DNA of 5,070 nt. It comes from JBEKDJ01 sp050014415. Lineage in GTDB: Bacteria > Desulfobacterota > BSN033 > UBA1163. Numbering within the stretch: position 1 is the first letter of the stretch; each line of letters starts with the position of its first letter. Positions 1-5,070 of this stretch are shown piece after piece. The notes under the pieces were generated by a model. The model was not told where the DNA came from, made no database searches, and worked only from the letters and a program-made list of their open reading frames with translations. The stretch is taken from the NCBI GenBank assembly GCA_050014415.1, contig JBEKDJ010000367.1, forward strand, positions 1 to 5,070, read 5' to 3'. A program made the position numbers and the translations under genes.

Positions 1-384
1 CTCATGTTTCCAACGTCGTGGCTGACCGAGGTCTACACCAAGACCTTGGAATTGTGTGAGAAACACAAGCTTCTTCAGTTGCCCAAACACCCTGTCTTCG
101 ACGGCTACCCTATGAAGCGTCAGGTCATCTCGTCACAGTACTGGGTCTATATCAACGACGGCAAGCCCGAGTGGGTTGAGAGGTTCAAGCAGACAAGAGA
201 CGACTTCAGAGAATGGTTCGGCAAGAGAGGTGGTGTCTTCCAGACCAAATTTCCACCCCTTGTGCCTGACTACACGTGGACGAATCAACAGGGTGCCTTC
301 GAACTCCTGAGAACGATCAAGAAGGCCCTCGATCCCAACAATATCCTTAGCCCTGGAACATTCGAACTGGGGGGTGAAAAATGA
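1..384 (+). CDS. FAD-linked oxidase, C-terminal part (5' end outside window)
   Basis: The reading frame is open from the first base, so this is the 3' end of a longer gene; the ATG at base 4 is almost certainly internal. About 127 residues are visible. Counting from that ATG, the segment at residues 100-120 has the pattern E-L-L-R-x-I-K-K-A-L-D-P-N-N-I-L-S-P-G. This is the conserved C-terminal signature of FAD-linked oxidases of the VAO/PCMH/GlcD superfamily, where the protein closes with a DPxxIlxPG motif. The FAD-binding domain and any covalent flavin attachment residue lie upstream and cannot be judged. The stop overlaps the start of the iron-sulfur gene by 4 nt (ATGA), suggesting translational coupling and a two-subunit dehydrogenase. 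Likely role: oxidation of a hydroxyacid, alcohol or aromatic side chain with electron transfer to the neighbouring protein. The family call is fairly firm; the substrate is unknown. Confidence 0.8.
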   Translation, partial: LMFPTSWLTEVYTKTLELCEKHKLLQLPKHPVFDGYPMKRQVISSQYWVYINDGKPEWVERFKQTRDDFREWFGKRGGVFQTKFPPLVPDYTWTNQQGAFELLRTIKKALDPNNILSPGTFELGGEK

Positions 385-1592
385 AGGAGTCCAAGAGGAC
401 CTTTCTGAAAGACTTTCTTAATACATGGAGCATTTGTGGCACCGAGTGCGGCGCTTGCTACTACCACGGCCCCATTATTCCCCACAACTGGCTTGATCTG
501 CCGCCCCACGACTGGGGGCCCCCATCTCGGAAGTGCCCTTCTTTCGAGTACTTTAAGTTCAAGGCTTACTCAGGTGTCGGAAGGGGAGATCTTGCATCGA
601 TTGTTCATGACGACAGTAGTTACCCTATCACCGAAGACCTCATGCATGTGATGTATACCTGCACGGGCTGCGGTATCTGTTCAGAGATTTGCTACAAATT
701 GCGGCCTCTTACCGCCATATTCGCCATACGGGAGGAACTTCTCGAAAGGGGAGGGCAATTGCCTGAACCTCTGGCTAAGATAGATTCCGATATTGACAAA
801 GTGGGCAACATATTCGGGGCCACGAGACCTCTCAAAATTATGGAGGGAGTCCCTACCACCGGAAAGGATCTATATTTTGCAGGCTGCATTGCCCGTTTCC
901 AGAGGCCGGAGGTAGTCGAGGCCACGGTAAAGGTGTTGCGGGCGGCTGGCATCGATGTCGCCCACTTGGGTAACGACGAACGATGTTGCGGCCTCATTCC
1001 GAGGCACGACGGCAACACCCCTATATTCGAGAGGATGGCTGCGCAAAACATCGACGCTTTTAGGAAGGCAGGGGCTAAACGGGTGATTGTTTCATGTGCC
1101 CACTGCTACAAGACTCTTAGGGTAGATTATCGTCTCATTGCGGGGGACCTGCCATTTGAGGTTGTCCATATAGCGGAGCTTTTCTCGCAGCTTATCGATC
1201 AGAAGAAAATAGAACTCAGCAAGGATATCGAGAGAAAAGTAACCTACCACGACCCCTGTTTTTTGGGAAGGTACTGTCACATCCTCGATGAGCCGAGGAA
1301 AGTCCTGAGAAACATCCCCGGCCTGGAGCTTGTCGAGATGGAAAGATACGGGAAGTGGTCCTATTGCTGCGGATCAGGAACGAAGATAACATCAGCTTGC
1401 TATCCGGAGTTCACTGCCGCGGTCACCAAAGAACGCTTGGAAGAAGGAAAACAGGTTGCGGACACCATCGTGACGGCCTGCAGTACCTGCTACAATCATA
1501 TGGACAGAGCAACCAGACAGGAAAGGATGGGTCTGGAGATCATCGATCTGCCCGTACTCGTAGCAAAGGCTATGGGAATCTCATTGGACTGA
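381..1592 (+). CDS. GlcF/HdrD-like iron-sulfur protein with two CCG domains
   Basis: This 403-residue protein is close to the usual GlcF length. The N-terminal part has two cysteine groups. The first is C19-x3-C23-x2-C26 followed much later by C52-P, an irregular spacing. The second is C94-x2-C97-x2-C100-x3-C104, a standard [4Fe-4S] ligand set although the last Cys is followed by Tyr rather than Pro. Two complete CCG (cysteine-rich, PF02754-type) domains follow: C169, C202-C203-G, C239-x2-C242; then C293, C329-C330-G, C367-x2-C370. In HdrB/HdrD such domains bind non-cubane [4Fe-4S] clusters. No membrane segment or signal peptide is evident, so a cytoplasmic electron-transfer subunit is likely. 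The start overlaps the flavoprotein stop by 4 nt, with a G-rich ribosome site (GGGGTGA) just upstream. Inferred role: accepting electrons from the FAD subunit and passing them to a quinone, membrane carrier or disulfide. A heterodisulfide-reductase-like role is possible but unproven. Confidence 0.88.
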   Translation: MKESKRTFLKDFLNTWSICGTECGACYYHGPIIPHNWLDLPPHDWGPPSRKCPSFEYFKFKAYSGVGRGDLASIVHDDSSYPITEDLMHVMYTCTGCGICSEICYKLRPLTAIFAIREELLERGGQLPEPLAKIDSDIDKVGNIFGATRPLKIMEGVPTTGKDLYFAGCIARFQRPEVVEATVKVLRAAGIDVAHLGNDERCCGLIPRHDGNTPIFERMAAQNIDAFRKAGAKRVIVSCAHCYKTLRVDYRLIAGDLPFEVVHIAELFSQLIDQKKIELSKDIERKVTYHDPCFLGRYCHILDEPRKVLRNIPGLELVEMERYGKWSYCCGSGTKITSACYPEFTAAVTKERLEEGKQVADTIVTACSTCYNHMDRATRQERMGLEIIDLPVLVAKAMGISLD

Positions 1593-1617
1593 CGAACGGA
1601 AACGGAAAGGGCAGTTT

Positions 1618-1629
1618 AAGGACAAGAGG
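1618..1629 (+). promoter_or_regulatory. Ribosome binding region deciding the SDR start
   Basis: Two start codons compete. AAGGA (1618-1622) lies 7 nt before a GTG at 1630, and GAGG (1626-1629) lies 6 nt before an ATG at 1636. The ATG is preferred because it is the stronger codon and gives the usual short SDR lead-in (MDKLNGKVAVITG). Using the GTG would add only Met-Arg. Confidence 0.5.
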
Positions 1630-1635
1630 GTGAGA

Positions 1636-2400
1636 ATGGACAAACTGAATGGGAAGGTGGCGGTCATTACGGGAGCCAGTTCAGGGATAGGCAGGGCAGC
1701 AGCTATTCTCTTTGCCGAGGAGAAGGCAAAGGTAGTTGCTGTTGCGCGCAGGATAGAGGCCATTGAGGAGACAGTGGCCATCATCAAGGCCAAGGGCGGC
1801 GAGGCGATAGCCGTCCGGGCGGATGTCACTAAGGCTGCGGATGTCAGGAACATTTTCGCCAAAACCATAGAGGCCTATGGCCAACTTGACATTCTCTTCA
1901 ACAATGCGGGGATAGAACAGCCTTACAAGCTTATACATGAGCTCGACGAAGACGTATGGGACGAGGTGATGGACACCAATGTGAAAGGGATTTACCTCTG
2001 CATGAAGTATGGCATTCCTCACATGCTCGATCGGGGGGGTGTGATTATCAATACAGGATCTCCAGCCTCGCTTATTGGCATACCCTATTCTCCTGCATAT
2101 TGCGCCAGCAAAGCGGCGGTATTAGGGTTGACCAGAGCAGCAGCTTTCGACTATGGGGATCGGAACATCCGTGTCAACTGTTTCTGCCCAGGCGCCACGG
2201 AAACGCCCTTACTCAAGCGGGCCTTCTCAGGGCCAACCTTCGAGAACGTCGTTTCCAAGAAATGGAATCTGAAACCGCCGATCAGCCGGTTCGTCAAGCC
2301 CGAAGACATGGTGAAGGCTGTCCTCTTCCTCGCCTGTGATGATTCAACCATTGCGAGCGGCGCCGCGCTGGTAATAGATGGAGGTCTAACCGCAACATAG
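1636..2400 (+). CDS. Classical short-chain dehydrogenase/reductase (SDR)
   Basis: This 254-residue protein has the full classical SDR motif set: cofactor-binding T12-G-A-S-S-G-I-G19, D63-V64 after strand 3, N89-N-A-G92, structural N115, and the catalytic triad S142, Y155-x3-K159. P185-G186 follow, and the end is the family's V-I-D-G-G. Length is normal (about 250). Strand 2 ends in A-R38-R39 rather than an acidic residue, which in this family favours NADP(H) over NAD(H); this is an inference. It catalyses reversible hydroxyl/carbonyl conversion in the cytoplasm; FabG-like 3-oxoacyl reductases and sugar, steroid or cyclic-alcohol dehydrogenases share these motifs, so the substrate cannot be named. 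It lies 43 nt after the iron-sulfur gene on the same strand with no terminator between, so probably one transcript. An alternative GTG start at 1630 exists. Cys156 beside the catalytic Tyr, and C182 and C184, are unremarkable alone. Confidence 0.92.
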   Translation: MDKLNGKVAVITGASSGIGRAAAILFAEEKAKVVAVARRIEAIEETVAIIKAKGGEAIAVRADVTKAADVRNIFAKTIEAYGQLDILFNNAGIEQPYKLIHELDEDVWDEVMDTNVKGIYLCMKYGIPHMLDRGGVIINTGSPASLIGIPYSPAYCASKAAVLGLTRAAAFDYGDRNIRVNCFCPGATETPLLKRAFSGPTFENVVSKKWNLKPPISRFVKPEDMVKAVLFLACDDSTIASGAALVIDGGLTAT

Positions 2401-2476
2401 GTAGTTGCGAGCACATCGCTATTGGCTTTGAGCAAACGGCGCGGAGAATAGATAGGCAGATAGTGGGGGTTGACTG

Positions 2477-3025
2477 ATGTTACCTTCAAACAAAGAGGAA
2501 GTAATAAAACGAGCCTACAACAAGGCGCGTATTTACACACCAAAATATCACAGCTGCAGCAATGGCACTGCGCTTGCGCTAATGGAAACATTCAACATCA
2601 CAGACAGTAGTGTCTTCAAGGCAGCAAGCGGACTGCACGGAGGTATTGGAGGGATGGGTGACGTTTGTGGGTCATTGTTGGGTGCAAGCCTGATTTTGGG
2701 CCTGGTGTGTGGAGCCGCACCTAAAGAACCCACCAAACGGGAAACAGAAGAACCTGAAAAACCGGGAGCAAAAGATGTTCTAACCCAGCTCGTAGCTCAG
2801 CTCTACAAATGGTTCAGAAAAGAATTCGGTTCGGTAAAATGTCGCATTGTCCGCTCCAGGTTTGAAAGGGAACTAAACCAAGATATTCATAATAGAGGTC
2901 TGACCGATGATGAAAAGCAGACCGTTCTGTTCGCCAGATGTGATGAGCTAACAGCCAAGACAGCTGCCAGGGCAGCGGAAATACTGTGGGAAATCATAGA
3001 AACAGAGAAAAAGAGAGCGAAGTGA
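2477..3025 (+). CDS. C_GCAxxG_C_C-family putative redox protein
   Basis: This 182-residue protein matches the layout of the C_GCAxxG_C_C family (PF09719-type), known from anaerobes and thought to be redox active but without an assigned reaction. Visible landmarks are C27 in an N-terminal helix region, a glycine-rich stretch (residues 51-63, S-G-L-H-G-G-I-G-G-M-G-D-V) leading into C64-G-S-L-L-G-A, then C78, C122 after F-G-S-V-K, and C155 followed by a helical C-terminus. The Ala normal for the CGAxxG core is Ser here. A charged linker rich in Lys, Glu and Pro (about 82-100) separates the two halves. The segment around 62-80 is hydrophobic but glycine-rich and family-typical, so I do not call a membrane helix. 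The ATG at 2477 has a weak GGGGG site (2465-2469) 7 nt upstream. It begins 76 nt after the SDR with no terminator seen. Partner and substrate are unknown. Confidence 0.75.
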   Translation: MLPSNKEEVIKRAYNKARIYTPKYHSCSNGTALALMETFNITDSSVFKAASGLHGGIGGMGDVCGSLLGASLILGLVCGAAPKEPTKRETEEPEKPGAKDVLTQLVAQLYKWFRKEFGSVKCRIVRSRFERELNQDIHNRGLTDDEKQTVLFARCDELTAKTAARAAEILWEIIETEKKRAK

Positions 3026-3077
3026 AGGGCGCACAGCGGATGCATACTGTAAAAATGCCATGAAGGCGATAACCCTA

Positions 3078-3106
3078 TCGAGAGGTTGGGTAAAGAAAAA
3101 TAGAAT
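3078..3106 (+). promoter_or_regulatory. Candidate sigma-70-type promoter for the URO-D-like gene
   Basis: TCGAGA (3078-3083, 4 of 6 to TTGACA) and TAGAAT (3101-3106, 5 of 6 to TATAAT) are separated by 17 nt. Transcription would begin near 3113 and leave a leader of about 70 nt before the ATG at 3187. It lies in the longest gap in the window, which fits a new transcription unit. Such matches arise by chance, so confidence is low. Confidence 0.3.
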
Positions 3107-3130
3107 CGTCCCGCTCCAGAGGACCGATTC
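3103..3130 (+). other. Bulged hairpin upstream of the URO-D-like gene
   Basis: GAATCGTCC (3103-3111) can pair with GGACCGATTC (3121-3130), giving nine base pairs with one bulged C (3124) and a 9-nt loop. No T-run follows, so it is not a standard intrinsic terminator. It overlaps the candidate -10 element, so it may instead be part of an operator or simply fortuitous. Confidence 0.35.
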
Positions 3131-3140
3131 ACCCATGGGT
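3131..3140. repeat. Perfect 10-bp palindrome ACCCATGGGT, possible operator
   Basis: ACCCATGGGT is its own reverse complement and directly abuts the hairpin at 3103-3130. An interrupted palindrome ACCA-G-TGGT (3143-3151) follows after 2 nt. If the promoter guess at 3078-3106 is right, these sit about 20-40 nt after the start of transcription, where a repressor site could lie. No regulator gene is present in the window to support this. Confidence 0.3.
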
Positions 3141-3186
3141 AAACCAGTGGTCTTCGTGGTGTGAGGATAGAAAAGAGGTTGAGAAA

Positions 3187-4485
3187 ATGTCTGAATTAGA
3201 ACAAAAACCGCAAGGGCCTACCTTTAAACCATCGCTCGAATTTTTAGCCCGACAGAAACGAATGGATAATGCTATGAATCTCCGGAAACCTGATCGCGTT
3301 CCCGTGGCGCCATTGGTTGTTCATTATTACCCGACGAAAGCCAGGGGGATATCGAACAGGGATGCTATGTACAACTTGGATAAAACCTATGAGGTTTGGA
3401 AAGAAACAACAATCAAACATGATTGGGATGCTGCTCCGCCAGGTACGCCGCTTCTGCCGGTCCATCCCTTGGAGATCCTGGGCATGAAGCAAATCGCATG
3501 GCCCGGGGGAGTACTTAAAGACGACCAGCCCTTTCAATGGATTGAAGCCGAATATATGATACAGGATGAATATGATGAGATGCTGGCTAATCCGAACGGA
3601 TTTGCCGTGAAAAAACTCTGGCCGCGTATTTCCACAATCTTGGCTCCGTTAAGCGGCATGGCACAAATGCCACCACCCCCCCTTCTTTTCATGTCAAACG
3701 CCTACACCCTCCCCAGCTTTATTGGGGAAATGGTTTCGCAGCCGGCCATGATCGAACTGCTTAAAAAAGCGCTGGAACTGGCAGAGGTAAATGAAAAAAA
3801 CAAACAGCTATTGATCCGCTACACCATGGAGATGATGAATCTGGGATATCCTTTCGTTTTCGCTCCTGCGACCTTCCCGGCCTTTGACTGGATATCAGAT
3901 ACCCTGAGAGGTATGCGTGGCACCATGCTGGATATGTACCAGGTCCCGGATAAATTACTTGCGCTCATAGAGATGTTTATCCCCCTAACGATTGGTGGAG
4001 CTATCATGTGGGCGAATCAATCAGGCAGTAAAGGTGTTTTTATACCCATGCATCGAGGGGCTGCCGGATTTATGTCCAATGAGCAATTTGCCAAATTTTA
4101 CTGGCCATGTTTCAAGGCTCTGGTGCTAGGGTTGATCGAGGCTGGATTGACGCCTATTCCTCTATTTGAGGGGGATTACACGCCGAGGCTGGAATTTCTG
4201 CAGGAACTCCCCCCCAAAAAGATTGTCGGACATTTTGATAAAGTCGACAGGAAAAAGGCCAAGAGACTGCTTGGGAATATCATGTGCTTCTGGGGCAATG
4301 TATCGGCTTCGCTCATGTGTACGGGAACGCCACAGGAGGTCAAGGACGACGTCAAGGAGTTGATTGATATCTTCGGCGATAATGGTGGACTGATCATTGA
4401 TAGTACGATGGGGATTCCTGATGAATCGAGGCCGGAAAATGTGCAGGCCCTGACCGACGCGGTCCACGAGTATGGCGTCTACTGA
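3187..4485 (+). CDS. URO-D superfamily (MtaA/CmuA-like) protein lacking the usual zinc ligands
   Basis: This 432-residue protein fits the uroporphyrinogen decarboxylase superfamily (PF01208-type). Family landmarks are K34-P-D-R-V-P near the N-terminus, a W-P-G-G turn (105-108), G370-N-V followed by C378-T-G-T-P-Q-E-V, and the C-terminal G-I-P-x-E-S-x-P-E-N-V-Q-A-L. True HemE is unlikely: its N-terminal RQAGR motif is absent and the sequence is longer than HemE. Corrinoid-dependent relatives (MtaA, MtbA, CmuA) move methyl groups between a corrinoid protein and a thiol using a zinc held by His-x-Cys and a later Cys. At the first place this protein reads L326-F-E-G-D330, and at the second D405-S-T-M408-G-I-P, so those ligands are missing. 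H349, C367, C378 and E328 remain as possible substitutes. The ATG follows AGAGG (3174-3178) by 8 nt. No corrinoid protein is encoded in the window. The fold is well supported; the reaction is unknown. Confidence 0.82.
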   Translation: MSELEQKPQGPTFKPSLEFLARQKRMDNAMNLRKPDRVPVAPLVVHYYPTKARGISNRDAMYNLDKTYEVWKETTIKHDWDAAPPGTPLLPVHPLEILGMKQIAWPGGVLKDDQPFQWIEAEYMIQDEYDEMLANPNGFAVKKLWPRISTILAPLSGMAQMPPPPLLFMSNAYTLPSFIGEMVSQPAMIELLKKALELAEVNEKNKQLLIRYTMEMMNLGYPFVFAPATFPAFDWISDTLRGMRGTMLDMYQVPDKLLALIEMFIPLTIGGAIMWANQSGSKGVFIPMHRGAAGFMSNEQFAKFYWPCFKALVLGLIEAGLTPIPLFEGDYTPRLEFLQELPPKKIVGHFDKVDRKKAKRLLGNIMCFWGNVSASLMCTGTPQEVKDDVKELIDIFGDNGGLIIDSTMGIPDESRPENVQALTDAVHEYGVY

Positions 4486-4524
4486 GTGCAGAGAAATACA
4501 AACTGCCTCCACATGAGATGCATC

Positions 4525-4551
4525 GAGTAGGTCTGAAAAGACTCTGTACTC
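4525..4551 (+). terminator. Weak hairpin after the URO-D-like gene, possible terminator
   Basis: GAGTA (4525-4529) pairs with TACTC (4547-4551), and GGTCT (4530-4534) pairs with AGACT (4539-4543, one G-T pair) around a GAAA loop, leaving CTG unpaired on the 3' side. It starts about 40 nt after the stop codon. The following bases are AT-rich but have no T-run, so termination by the classical mechanism is doubtful. Confidence 0.3.
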
Positions 4552-4556
4552 AATAA

Positions 4557-4586
4557 TTAACAAAATGTCCCATAAGTAATTTTAAA
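4557..4586 (+). promoter_or_regulatory. Candidate promoter for the right-edge gene
   Basis: TTAACA (4557-4562, 5 of 6 to TTGACA) and TTTAAA (4581-4586, 4 of 6 to TATAAT) lie 18 nt apart in a strongly AT-rich stretch between a hairpin and the next gene. Transcription would start near 4593, leaving a very short leader before the ribosome site at 4599-4604. AT-rich sequence yields such matches easily, so this is tentative. Confidence 0.3.
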
Positions 4587-4609
4587 ACAAAGAAAAATAG
4601 GGAGTGCTT

Positions 4610-5070
4610 ATGCCATTTAAAGTCAAAACAACACTAATCGGTTTCTTAGGGAATACAAAAAGGTATCCGTGTCACTTTATTCACCAAGTCGGGGATGAGG
4701 TCATTTTTGACGGGGAGAAATACATAGGAAGACTTTGCTCAGATGTGTGGCCTTTAGTCGTTCCCAGGGTAGCAGCAATTTTCGCGGCTGGTCCAAGATA
4801 TGTAGAACCCGTTTACTATTCCCCCTTTTGGTATGCCCCTTTGAGTGGCGTAGATCTAAACATGAAAAAATATGATGGTCTTGGATTTAAAAATGTGTTG
4901 GAAACAATTGAAGAGCCTCCTTACTGCATGACGCATCTTGTACCTTCAAATTCATTCAAATGGCCACCTCATAAGGAGAGGACTGTGGCTAAAGATGTCA
5001 TTGTAATATGTCCGGACGCAAGGACCTCTACTGCCTTTAAGCTTGAGGCATTTGACTTGGCCGATAAGGG
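4610..5070 (+). CDS. TIGR04076-like cysteine-containing protein, 3' end outside window
   Basis: An ATG at 4610 follows AGGGAG (4599-4604) by 5 nt and opens a frame that stays free of stops to the window edge, giving 153 complete codons. I tentatively relate it to the TIGR04076 family of small uncharacterised proteins. Residues 28-51 carry G-D-E-V near the start, then G-x-L-C43-S-D-V-W-P-L-V, and residues 134-145 read C-P-D-A-R-T-S-T-A-F-K-L, like the family's CPD...vFkL ending. Those proteins are usually around 90 residues, so this one has an insert between the two blocks (about 60-125, aromatic and proline-rich) or is a divergent relative. Cysteines are at 21, 43, 106 and 134. No signal peptide or membrane helix is seen. 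Base composition is AT-richer than the upstream genes (153 G+C in the 360 bases 4621-4980). Function is unknown. That it is a gene is well supported; the family name is not firm. Confidence 0.65.
   Translation, partial: MPFKVKTTLIGFLGNTKRYPCHFIHQVGDEVIFDGEKYIGRLCSDVWPLVVPRVAAIFAAGPRYVEPVYYSPFWYAPLSGVDLNMKKYDGLGFKNVLETIEEPPYCMTHLVPSNSFKWPPHKERTVAKDVIVICPDARTSTAFKLEAFDLADK

Noticed and set aside
692..1051. Antisense and out-of-frame open frames across the window (for example the minus-strand frames at 692-1051, 2151-2591 and 4162-4563)
   Set aside because: They lie opposite or within well-supported genes, encode low-complexity or motif-free peptides, and have no convincing ribosome sites.
2033..2039. 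Runs of seven identical bases (G at 2033-2039; C at 3676-3682; C at 4209-4215 followed by five A) considered as frameshift or slippage sites
   Set aside because: All three lie inside intact frames with family motifs continuing normally on both sides, so there is no sign of a frameshift or programmed slippage.
2401..2476. Gap between the SDR and the C_GCAxxG_C_C gene examined for a terminator or promoter
   Set aside because: No convincing hairpin, T-run or promoter pair was seen; it looks like plain intra-operon spacer.
3143..3151. ACCAGTGGT considered as a B12-box-like element of a cobalamin riboswitch
   Set aside because: The box would be on the wrong strand, and no supporting stems or conserved core of the cobalamin riboswitch were found in the 161-nt leader.
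3060..3164. A 34-codon open frame (ATG to TGA) within the gap before the URO-D-like gene
   Set aside because: It has no ribosome binding site, the peptide has no recognisable features, and it overlaps the hairpin and palindrome; chance is the simpler explanation.
3187..4485. Assignment of the URO-D-like protein as HemE of haem biosynthesis
   Set aside because: The N-terminal RQAGR-type motif of HemE is absent, the protein is longer, and the neighbours are not haem genes.

Overview
The window reads as part of a chromosome or accessory island from a strict or facultative anaerobe. The gene families (GlcF/HdrD-type CCG iron-sulfur protein, C_GCAxxG_C_C redox protein, uroporphyrinogen-decarboxylase-like protein of the MtaA/CmuA type) are typical of Desulfobacterota and related syntrophic or aromatic-degrading bacteria. 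The taxonomic guess is an inference from gene content; no rRNA or tRNA is present to confirm it. All recognisable genes lie on the + strand and are separated by short gaps.

Layout. Bases 1-384 hold the C-terminal end of a FAD-linked oxidase (VAO/PCMH/GlcD-like fold). It overlaps by 4 nt with a 403-residue iron-sulfur protein (381-1592) carrying two N-terminal cysteine clusters and two CCG domains. The two look like translationally coupled subunits of a GlcDF-like 2-hydroxyacid or alcohol dehydrogenase. A classical short-chain dehydrogenase/reductase (1636-2400) follows after 43 nt. After a 76-nt gap comes a C_GCAxxG_C_C-family protein (2477-3025). A 161-nt leader with a bulged hairpin, a perfect 10-bp palindrome and a possible promoter precedes a 432-residue URO-D superfamily protein (3187-4485). 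A 124-nt AT-rich gap leads to a gene that runs off the right edge (4610-5070+) and resembles the TIGR04076 family of small cysteine-containing proteins.

How the genes may work together. The first three genes form a plausible oxidation module: a flavoprotein oxidises an alcohol, hydroxyacid or aromatic side chain, the CCG protein passes electrons on (to quinone, a membrane carrier or a disulfide), and the SDR interconverts a hydroxyl and a carbonyl. The second half carries cysteine-rich or methyltransferase-like proteins of unknown substrate. The most notable observation is that the URO-D-like protein has the fold's sequence landmarks but lacks the His-x-Cys and distal Cys expected for the zinc-thiolate site of MtaA/MtbA/CmuA-type methyltransferases; Glu, Gly, Asp and Met stand in those places. 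It is therefore either a divergent catalytic clade or an enzyme with another chemistry. No mobile element, CRISPR array, RNA gene or clear strong terminator was seen.
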